Below, piece after piece: positions 1 to 4,486 of a stretch of 5,060 nt of DNA (positions are counted from its first letter, which is position 1; every line of letters begins with the position of its first letter). This DNA is from DATKMS01 sp041497995 (GTDB lineage: Bacteria > Desulfobacterota > Binatia > HRBIN30), in the NCBI GenBank assembly GCA_041497995.1, contig JBGQHM010000459.1, positions 1-5,060 on the forward strand. Reading direction: 5' to 3'. The notes beneath the pieces were generated by a model. That model had not been told where the DNA came from. It saw nothing but the letters and a program-made list of their open reading frames with translations, and searched no databases. The translations under genes and the position numbers were made by a program.

Positions 1-156
1 CAACACCTCGCCGGCATGAAGGACTCGAAGATCATTGTCGCAATCAACAAGGACGAGGAAGCACCGATCTTCCAAGTCGCCGACTACGGCTTGGTGGCGG
101 ATCTGTTCAAAGCCGTTCCGGAGATGAAGGAAGAGGTCGAGAAGCTGAAACACTGA
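1..156 (+). CDS. etfA: Electron transfer flavoprotein alpha subunit, C-terminal 51 residues (5' end outside window)
   Basis: Frame 1 is open from the first base to TGA at 154-156. The peptide starts QHLAGMKDSK, continues with AINKDEEAPIFQVADYG and ends in a charged EEVEKLKH tail. This is the very conserved C-terminal FAD-binding segment of ETF alpha: the QHxxGM element and the NKD-x-x-APIFQVADYG stretch are diagnostic, and bacterial and mitochondrial proteins are almost identical here. The family protein is a soluble cytoplasmic FAD protein that pairs with EtfB and passes electrons from acyl-CoA and similar dehydrogenases to ETF:quinone oxidoreductase, or takes part in bifurcation. EtfB usually lies just upstream, here outside the window. 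A strong terminator 45 nt downstream suggests this is the last gene of its transcript. The visible part looks intact. Confidence 0.95.
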   Translation, partial: QHLAGMKDSKIIVAINKDEEAPIFQVADYGLVADLFKAVPEMKEEVEKLKH

Positions 157-162
157 GGGAAA

Positions 163-190
163 AGTCGAGAGTCGACAGTCAAGAGTTGAG
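163..190. repeat. Short tandem heptamer repeat, four degenerate copies
   Basis: Four back-to-back 7-mers, AGTCGAG, AGTCGAC, AGTCAAG and AGTTGAG (consensus AGTYRAS), fill the gap between the etfA stop and its terminator. They are non-coding. No function is visible; such short repeats may be slippage products or a dispersed intergenic family of this genome. Confidence 0.7.
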
Positions 191-201
191 AGCGGGAAAG
201 A

Positions 202-237
202 GGGGTGCGTCCAAACGGACGCGCCCCTTCTTCATTT
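202..237 (+). terminator. Rho-independent terminator of etfA
   Basis: GGGGTGCGTCC (202-212) pairs with GGACGCGCCCC (217-227) through an 11-bp stem with one G-T wobble and the tetraloop AAAC. The pyrimidine/T-rich tract TTCTTCATTT (228-237) follows. It lies 45 nt after the etfA stop and is read on the same strand. The T tract is interrupted, but the stem is long and GC-rich. Confidence 0.85.
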
Positions 238-275
238 GCCGCAACGCGCAAGCCACTGGCCGGCGCGTTGCAAAT
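234..275. other. Bulged inverted repeat next to the terminator
   Basis: ATTTG (234-238) and CAACGCGC (242-249) pair with GCGCGTTG (263-270) and CAAAT (271-275). This gives 13 paired bases with a 3-nt CCG bulge on the left arm. The 13-nt loop contains a further small GCC-ACT-GGC pairing (252-260). The left arm starts inside the T tract of the terminator and the right arm ends 30 nt before the next start codon, so it sits in the 5' leader of the Uma2 gene. It could be a transcript structure or an operator-like site; nothing identifies a partner. Confidence 0.5.
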
Positions 276-288
276 GATGCCCCCACTC

Positions 289-295
289 GGGTAGG
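289..295 (+). promoter_or_regulatory. Probable ribosome binding site of the Uma2-family gene
   Basis: GGGTAGG lies 9 nt before ATG 305 but only 3 nt before the in-frame TTG at 299. This spacing, and the ATG itself, favour 305 as the start. It is an imperfect Shine-Dalgarno sequence. Confidence 0.4.
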
Positions 296-304
296 CTTTT
301 GACC

Positions 305-871
305 ATGCAGCGCCAGCCCCAGCGTCACTACAGCATCGAGGACTACTTCGCCGTCGAGCAAAACTCTGCAATTAAGCACGAGTACTGCAACGGCGAGATC
401 TTCGCGATGGCTGGGGCGTCGGTCGCCCACTACCATATCACCGCGAACGTTCTCAGCGCCTTGCGGACGGCGCTTCGCGGCACGCAGTGTAGCGCCTTCG
501 GGAGCGATCTGCGCCTCACGACCCCGGCCGGGCTTTTCACCTATCCAGATGTGATGGTCATCTGTGGTCAGATCGATCTGACTCGCGACCATCCCGACAC
601 CGTCACCAACGCCGTGTTGTTGGTGGAGGTGTTATCCGAGGCCACGCGCGACTACGACCGGGGAGAGAAGTTCACGCTCTACAAATCGATCCCAACGTTG
701 CGTAACTATCTGCTGATCGAGCAGGAAAAGCTGCTCATCGAGCATCATGCGTTGGGCTCAGACGCCGCGTGGACGGCCACTCGGGTCGACCGGCGTGACG
801 CCTCGATCGACATCGCATCGGTACCGGTCACGCTGCGGGTGGCCGACGTGTACGATCGCGTCTTCACCTAG
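305..871 (+). CDS. Uma2 family (DUF820) PD-(D/E)XK nuclease-like protein, 188 aa
   Basis: The protein follows the Uma2/DUF820 plan over its usual length of about 190 residues. It has an N-terminal YSIEDYFAVEQ helix, then HEYCNGEIFAMAGAS (residues 25-39, the family's YELxxGEI-like segment), GSDLRL (67-71), YPDVMV (80-85), LLVEVLSEAT (105-114) and DRGEKFTLYKSIPTLRNYLLIEQ (118-140). Candidate catalytic residues of the PD-(D/E)XK fold are D82 and E108, with K122 in the conserved EKF..Y helix; all are present, so the gene looks intact. The family is cytoplasmic and predicted to be nuclease-like, but its biological role is poorly known. It occurs in many scattered copies in cyanobacteria, Chloroflexi, Planctomycetes and other phyla, often alone. 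ATG 305 is preferred over TTG 299 because of RBS spacing. It stands alone between the etfA terminator and the lnt remnant, so context adds no functional clue. Confidence 0.9.
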   Translation: MQRQPQRHYSIEDYFAVEQNSAIKHEYCNGEIFAMAGASVAHYHITANVLSALRTALRGTQCSAFGSDLRLTTPAGLFTYPDVMVICGQIDLTRDHPDTVTNAVLLVEVLSEATRDYDRGEKFTLYKSIPTLRNYLLIEQEKLLIEHHALGSDAAWTATRVDRRDASIDIASVPVTLRVADVYDRVFT

Positions 872-1095
872 CGCACCGCACTAGGACTCGGCGGTCGCGC
901 GGGTCCGGAGCAGCACGCTGCGACTGTGCCGTTCCGCGCAGTCGATAACCATGTCTGGGTCATCCGCGCAACAACGACAGGTGTGTCCGCAGTGACCAGT
1001 TCGTCCCCGCCGTCCTCGACGCGCGTATTGTTCCGATGCGGATCGATACGCTCTACAAACGCTACGGCGACGTGTTCGCGTACGCGTGCATCGTC
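872..1095 (+). pseudogene. lnt: Remnant of apolipoprotein N-acyltransferase, C-terminal part
   Basis: Two fragments in different frames align with consecutive parts of the nitrilase-like domain of Lnt. From 884 to 994, GLGGRAGPEQHAA then FRAVDNHVWVIRATTTGVSAV matches the family pattern PxQH...FRAVENR.. .VRAxNTGISA. From 994 to 1095 in the next frame, DQFVPAVLDARI then DTLYKRYGDVFAYACIV matches the (T)LYTRYGDVFAYAC element that precedes the last membrane helix. About 12 residues normally found between the two pieces (the IDPxGRV.. strand) are missing, so there is a small deletion as well as the frame change. The catalytic Glu-Lys-Cys part and the N-terminal membrane domain are absent. Intact Lnt acylates the N-terminal cysteine of lipoproteins in the inner membrane; this copy cannot. 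The homology starts right behind the Uma2 stop codon. A sequencing error cannot explain both the deletion and the missing N-terminus. Confidence 0.72.
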
Positions 1096-1240
1096 CGTTA
1101 TTCACCGGCGCCGTCCTCCTACGACGCAGGAGGGTTCGCTGAAGGCCGCGGCGCGCAGGTCATCAAGGTGTACGTCGATTGCCGCGCCCTCGCACAAGAA
1201 AGTCCGATGTCCGATGTCCAGACTCAACCGCCGCTCGCGG
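1096..1240. other. Non-coding stretch between convergent genes
   Basis: No convincing gene on either strand. It begins where the recognisable lnt remnant ends and runs to the stop codon of the convergent Cys-rich gene; it may include further decayed lnt sequence that I cannot align. It contains a small perfect hairpin, CCTCCT (1115-1120) with AGGAGG (1128-1133) and a 7-nt loop. Neither strand shows a T tract next to it. Confidence 0.5.
1203..1216. repeat. Two-copy heptamer repeat
   Basis: TCCGATG occurs twice in tandem (1203-1209, 1210-1216), followed by a partial third copy (TCC). It is non-coding, 24 nt beyond the minus-strand stop codon at 1241. It has the same unit length as the repeat at 163-190 but a different sequence. 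Confidence 0.6.
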
Positions 1241-1267
1241 TTATGGGGTTGGGTAACAACCCAGCCC
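1226..1267 (-). terminator. Pair of hairpins at the 3' end of the Cys-rich gene (weak terminator candidate)
   Basis: On the minus strand, GGGCTGGGT (1267-1259), loop TGTT and ACCCAACCC (1254-1246) form a 9-position stem with one C-A mismatch inside the last codons. A second perfect 6-bp stem, AACCGC/GCGGTT (1242-1226, 5-nt loop), overlaps the stop codon. No T run follows either stem, so a classical factor-independent terminator is not supported; they may stall polymerase or protect the 3' end. Confidence 0.25.
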
Positions 1268-1981
1268 GAATTGTGACGGCGGACCGGCCAGAACCTGGAA
1301 GTTGTTGCGGCTGCAGCAACCGTAGCTTGAGTACTTCCCGCCGGGTTGCACCGTCTTGATGCCGCAGTCCCATGTTCCGTCGCAACGCTGGATGCAGATT
1401 TGGAAGTCCAGCGCCTGATCGCAGACATTAACGGCCGAATACGTGGCGCCATTCGGGTCACCGCACTGATTGCTTTGGTGAAAGGTTAGTTGCCCCACGC
1501 ACTCGTTGTGGTACACGCACTGGCGGGGGACAGGGGTCGGGTTGCTGCAGCTCGATGATGGCAGACAAGCGTGCTGGCCACCGGTGAGGGGTACGCAACA
1601 ATTACTGCTGCACTGCGAGGAACTCGAACACAAGTCGGCGCAACCAATATTATTGACGCAGATTTGGCTAGAGCCACACCCGTTGGGACAGGAGCCCCCG
1701 CCGCAGTGCGATGATGGCAGACATGCTTTCTGGCCATTGTCGAGGGGGGAGCAGCAAGTGGTAGCGCACTGCGAGGAGCTCGAGCACAAGTCGGCGCAAC
1801 CGATGTTATTGACACAGGTTTGGCTAGTGCCGCACCCGTTGGGGCAGGAATCCCCGCCACCGTCGCTGCCACCGCCACCGCATGCATAAGCGAAGACTAC
1901 GGTTGTACATATCGCCAGCGATCTCGCCAGCCACCACCTCAAATGCAAGGAGTCAATCCCGACTGTCCCAAGATTACCCAT
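1241..1981 (-). CDS. Secreted Cys-rich probable lipoprotein with two tandem 10-Cys modules, 246 aa
   Basis: I do not recognise a named family. The N-terminus (RWWLARSLAICTTVVFAYAC) is a signal peptide: arginines, a hydrophobic core and then AYA-C34. C34 followed by the Gly/Ser/Asp-rich GGGGSDGGGDS suggests a lipoprotein, although Tyr at -2 is unusual and signal peptidase I cleavage after AYA is possible. Residues 45-93 and 97-145 are two copies of one module with spacing C-x3-C-x5-C-x5-C-x3-C-x6-C-x2-CC-x9-C-x5-C, 39/49 identical. After a PTPVP linker, residues 155-246 carry ten more cysteines (155, 161, 173, 187, 196, 200, 206, 222, 223, 242) and a DGTWDCG...PGG core. Even cysteine counts fit disulfides formed outside the cytoplasm. 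The start is ATG 1981, because AAGGAG lies 6 nt before it and a TTG start at 1996 would place that site inside the coding region. It lies 90 nt after the lectin gene with no terminator between. A structural or binding role on the cell surface is inference. Confidence 0.8.
   Translation of the reverse strand: MGNLGTVGIDSLHLRWWLARSLAICTTVVFAYACGGGGSDGGGDSCPNGCGTSQTCVNNIGCADLCSSSSQCATTCCSPLDNGQKACLPSSHCGGGSCPNGCGSSQICVNNIGCADLCSSSSQCSSNCCVPLTGGQHACLPSSSCSNPTPVPRQCVYHNECVGQLTFHQSNQCGDPNGATYSAVNVCDQALDFQICIQRCDGTWDCGIKTVQPGGKYSSYGCCSRNNFQVLAGPPSQFGLGCYPTP
1547..1693 (-). repeat. Ten-cysteine module, copy 2 (residues 97-145)
   Basis: This is the downstream copy of the 147-bp coding unit, 156 bp from copy 1 with a 3-glycine spacer between them. 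The peptide runs SCPNGCG...CVNNIGCADLCSSSSQC...CC...ACLPSSSC. All ten cysteines are conserved, and differences from copy 1 cluster around the CC pair and at loop positions. DNA similarity is also high, for example the shared CACAAGTCGGCGCAACC, which indicates a fairly recent tandem duplication. Confidence 0.85.
1703..1849 (-). repeat. Ten-cysteine module, copy 1 (residues 45-93)
   Basis: Upstream copy of the unit described at 1547-1693. It differs at 10 of 49 residues; none of the changes affects a cysteine or the CVNNIGCADLCSSSSQC core. Confidence 0.85.
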
Positions 1982-1987
1982 TACTAT

Positions 1988-1993
1988 CTCCTT
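1988..1993 (-). promoter_or_regulatory. Ribosome binding site of the Cys-rich gene
   Basis: On the minus strand AAGGAG is followed by a 6-nt spacer (ATAGTA) and ATG at 1981-1979. It is the clearest Shine-Dalgarno sequence in the window and decides the start of this gene. Confidence 0.8.
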
Positions 1994-2054
1994 CAACTGT
2001 TACTTACGTCATGTAAATTGGGGGCACGTGTCACTTCCTCTGCTTCCAAACTGT

Positions 2055-2080
2055 ATGATCGATCACGAGTCTCACCGCAC
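2055..2080 (-). repeat. 3'-end repeat extending past the stop codon, copy A
   Basis: ATGATCGATCACGAGTCTCACCGCAC (plus-strand sense, 26 bases read as 2055-2080) matches 4461-4486 at 23 of 26 positions. It spans the stop codon (2072-2074), so 17 nt of the match are non-coding. It includes the perfect 10-bp palindrome TGATCGATCA (2056-2065), which is not perfect in the other copy. Confidence 0.65.
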
Positions 2081-4432
2081 GGCACGCACGTAGAAGGCGT
2101 TGAAGCCGTTGCCCTTAGCGGCGCTGACCACGTGGCCATTGCCGAAATAGACGAACCATGCGTCCTGCGAATTAGCGGCGTAGGTAGTAGCCGACCAATA
2201 GATGTTGGCTACAGTGCAGCTGCAGCCCGTCGCATTACACCCCCGCGTGCAGCCCGTGGCGAACACCGCCGGCACGCAGGCTAAACCTAAACCACCTCCG
2301 CAGCCGGCGACGCTCGTGTCAACGATGGTCTCCAACTCCGCCGGGTCGCCGTCCTGGCCGACGGTGGGAATACGCCAATCGCTATGCCCGCCAAGGCCCG
2401 CAGCGTTGAGCGCGTTCAGCCATTGCCACATCGTGCTGTGCGCCAAAGTGATCTCGCACGTCGCCGTGCCACCGCACTGGGCGCACCCGACCGCCCCGCC
2501 TGTTGCGACCGCACACGTGGCGGAGGCGTCGGCGTCCGGCTGGCAGAGGCTGCCGTCAGAGGACCCGCCCGAGCAGTGACCCGCCCAGAGATAGGTATCG
2601 GACACATCGTGAATACCACCCGCGAAGCCCTTCTTCTCCCACATGAGCCCTGTACGGTTGTCGCTGATCGTACCGTCGCCGTTGTCGACGAACCCAGTCG
2701 CGCCGGTGGTCGGTGTCGGCGTAACGACCGGAGCTAGCGTGCCCCGCACGGCGCGCACAGCGGTGTCGCCGCTAGTTTTAGAGCCAGCGAAGTTCCGTTG
2801 GCCCGTCCAGAAACTGATGATTTGGGCCTGTCCTAGATCAAGAGGTTGGTATTGAGTGGTTGCGGTCCAGTAGACACCGCTAGTGCAACTGCACTCCTGC
2901 GTTCCCCCGCCGCCATCCACAGTGCAACCCGAGGCGCAGTTGTTCTCGAACACCGGCAGCACGCAGGGAAGATTGCAGGTGCCCTGCGAGCAGAGGCAGT
3001 CCGGGTACGGCGCTCCCAGGATGGTCTCGAGTTCGGCGGCGGCTGGGCTCCCTCCTTCCGGTAGAGGAGGGATGGTTTTCGGGATACGCCAGTCGTTGTG
3101 CCCGGCGAAGTGTGCCGCGTTGAGCTGGGTCAGCCAATCCCAGATCGTGGTGACGGCCCCGCCACGGTGGGGGTCAACATTACACGTCCCTGTTGAGCAC
3201 TGCCCACAGCCCGCCGCAGTACCAGTGGCCGCCGCGCAGGTGCTCGCCGCCGCAGCGTTGGGCTGGCACAGGCTGTCGTCTGGGCACTTCCCAGCCCACG
3301 TGTACGTAAGCGTCCAGTCATGCACGCCGCCGGCCTGGTCCTTCTTTTCCCACGTGAGTCCTGTGCTGCGGTCCGTAATCGTGCCGTCGCCATTGTCAAC
3401 GAGGCCAGTCGTGCCGGAGGTCCGTGTCGGCGTTACGGTGGTCGGGCGCAAGGGTGTCGAGGTTGGGGTTGTTGTTGGACTTGATAGTACGCAGCCGGTG
3501 AGGGCGTTGTTCACCGCAGCAAGGATCTCGTTGATCGTGATCGAGCCATCGTTGTTGCTATCGCCCGCCACGCACGCGGAGATATCGGCACTGCCCAGCG
3601 CGATGTTCACCATAACCAGAAGCTCGTTGACCCTCACGTCACCGCTTCCGTCGCAGTCACCGACGCAACTGCTGGTTCCGACAATAAACTCGAAGTCGCT
3701 GATCGCTTGGATAGAAGTGGCCCCACCAGTTGCGCCCGTGAACCCCACGAACGCTGTCGCACCCCCTGCGTCGGAAGGAACGTTCGCAGCGTAGCTCTTG
3801 GTGAACATGTTTCCATTCACCGTATCGAGCAACTTCTCACTCAGCGTGGTGCCATCGTAGACCAATGTGACACCGATGGGATGGCCGCTGGTGAGATCCA
3901 CTGGCGTCGTGCTCACGTAGGGTGGGCCGCCGGTGGAGCCGGTGTTTCCCTCCGTGTAGTAGCCGGTTCCGGGGGGGCCGTAAGGGAATATGTCGAGCTC
4001 GACCGCAGCACTCGGGCTGATCACGTTATATCCGAGCCCACCACCGCCGTTGGCTGTGCCCACAGCCGATGGTCCGGCCGGCGAGTTCTGGAGCACAAAT
4101 GCCACACCGTCCGCTCCCAAGTTCCCGCCGGCCTGGTAAGTAAACGATGCGCTGAACGTGGTGATGGATTGCTGGGTGTTGAAAAAGGCGCTGTTGTGAT
4201 CGTCCAAGCCGTTGTTCGTCAGTGTGAGAACGTTGTTGGTGATGAACGGAGAGTCGGCGCCAGAGCCATGGTTGAGTGTCCAATCAGTCCCGCTACCGCC
4301 GAATCCGACGATAGTTGCACGAGCAACACCCGCCACGATCGCAACAGTGGCAATAGCGAGCAGCACATGCGGCCGAAGGCACAACCGATTTCGTTCAGCC
4401 AACTTGGTCGCTCGAAAGAGGTTGAATTTCAT
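2072..4432 (-). CDS. Secreted lectin-dockerin-like-DUF1566-DUF1566 protein, 786 aa
   Basis: Residues 1-39 are a signal peptide with a long basic n-region, core LLAIATVAIVAGV and cleavage site ARA|T. Residues 41-253 read as an L-type (legume-like) lectin domain: FSASFTYQ (93-100), ADGVAFVLQ (107-115), AVELDIF (143-149, with E145 and D147 at the usual metal-site positions) and a GVTLVYDGTTLSEKLLD strand pair (187-203). Residues 256-314 hold two EF-hand loops, DCDGSGDVRVNE (259-270) and DSNNDGSITINE (291-302), bracketed by cysteines as in dockerin-like pairs. A Thr/Pro linker (317-343) follows. Two DUF1566 (Lcl_C) domains occupy 344-563 and 581-786, each with VDNGDGTI.D..TGL.WEKK, GH.DWRIP, ELETI, YW.ATT and a C-terminal VRAVR. 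Likely exported, calcium-dependent carbohydrate binding is inference; no catalytic motif is seen. The start has no clear Shine-Dalgarno sequence, but nothing downstream would keep the signal peptide. The upstream gene ends 45 nt away. Confidence 0.88.
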   Translation of the reverse strand: MKFNLFRATKLAERNRLCLRPHVLLAIATVAIVAGVARATIVGFGGSGTDWTLNHGSGADSPFITNNVLTLTNNGLDDHNSAFFNTQQSITTFSASFTYQAGGNLGADGVAFVLQNSPAGPSAVGTANGGGGLGYNVISPSAAVELDIFPYGPPGTGYYTEGNTGSTGGPPYVSTTPVDLTSGHPIGVTLVYDGTTLSEKLLDTVNGNMFTKSYAANVPSDAGGATAFVGFTGATGGATSIQAISDFEFIVGTSSCVGDCDGSGDVRVNELLVMVNIALGSADISACVAGDSNNDGSITINEILAAVNNALTGCVLSSPTTTPTSTPLRPTTVTPTRTSGTTGLVDNGDGTITDRSTGLTWEKKDQAGGVHDWTLTYTWAGKCPDDSLCQPNAAAASTCAAATGTAAGCGQCSTGTCNVDPHRGGAVTTIWDWLTQLNAAHFAGHNDWRIPKTIPPLPEGGSPAAAELETILGAPYPDCLCSQGTCNLPCVLPVFENNCASGCTVDGGGGTQECSCTSGVYWTATTQYQPLDLGQAQIISFWTGQRNFAGSKTSGDTAVRAVRGTLAPVVTPTPTTGATGFVDNGDGTISDNRTGLMWEKKGFAGGIHDVSDTYLWAGHCSGGSSDGSLCQPDADASATCAVATGGAVGCAQCGGTATCEITLAHSTMWQWLNALNAAGLGGHSDWRIPTVGQDGDPAELETIVDTSVAGCGGGLGLACVPAVFATGCTRGCNATGCSCTVANIYWSATTYAANSQDAWFVYFGNGHVVSAAKGNGFNAFYVRAVR
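2075..2692 (-). repeat. DUF1566 domain, second copy in the 786-aa protein (residues 581-786)
   Basis: FVDNGDGTISDNRTGLMWEKK opens the domain, GGHSDWRIPT and AELETIVDTS lie in the middle, and YWSATT...AWFVYFGNG...FYVRAVR closes it. It resembles the domain at 4481-4984 more closely than the neighbouring first copy, sharing CVPA.F.T.C..GC.ATGCSC. This suggests duplication between the two genes rather than only within one. Confidence 0.8.
2744..3403 (-). repeat. DUF1566 domain, first copy in the 786-aa protein (residues 344-563)
   Basis: LVDNGDGTITDRSTGLTWEKK opens the domain, followed by GHNDWRIP, ELETILGA, YWTATT and TAVRAVRG. The central Cys-rich insert is longer than in the other copies, and the domain shares with copy 2 the SLCQP.A.A..TCA.ATG.A.GC.QC segment. 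A short VVTPTPTTGATG linker joins it to copy 2. Confidence 0.8.
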
Positions 4433-4460
4433 GTCAAGGGCGCTTAGTTCAACTCACCGA

Positions 4461-4486
4461 ATGACCGATCACAAGCCTCACCGCAC
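4461..4486 (-). repeat. 3'-end repeat extending past the stop codon, copy B
   Basis: Partner of 2055-2080: 23 of 26 positions match, and 17 of the 26 bases lie beyond the TGA stop (4478-4480). All three differences are transitions and fall in the non-coding part. Confidence 0.65.

Noticed and set aside
926..1359. Plus-strand frames at 926-1276 and 1036-1359 as independent genes
   Set aside because: Each contains one half of the lnt remnant and then runs into low-complexity or antisense sequence. They are better explained as pieces of one broken gene.
1547..1849. CRISPR-like repeat array
   Set aside because: There are only two 147-bp units, both coding in the same frame with conserved cysteines, and no short repeat-spacer pattern.
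1876..1895. FAYAC in the lipoprotein signal and in the lnt remnant as shared ancestry
   Set aside because: The match is five residues, in unrelated contexts and on opposite strands. It is a chance resemblance.
2056..2065. TGATCGATCA palindrome as an operator or terminator
   Set aside because: It has no T tract, and it is part of a 3'-flank repeat whose other copy does not keep the palindrome.
3491..3667. Cellulosomal dockerin
   Set aside because: The EF-hand loops fit, but the flanking cysteines and the lack of any cohesin or glycoside hydrolase nearby make a cellulosome unsupported. I call it dockerin-like only.
2883..3794. 303-aa plus-strand open frame
   Set aside because: It is antisense to the lectin/DUF1566 gene, whose minus-strand frame shows clear domains, signal peptide and motifs. 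The plus-strand peptide has no recognisable motif; long shadow frames are expected at this GC content.
3707..4447. 246-aa plus-strand open frame with TTG start
   Set aside because: It is antisense to the signal peptide and lectin domain and has no recognisable family or RBS.
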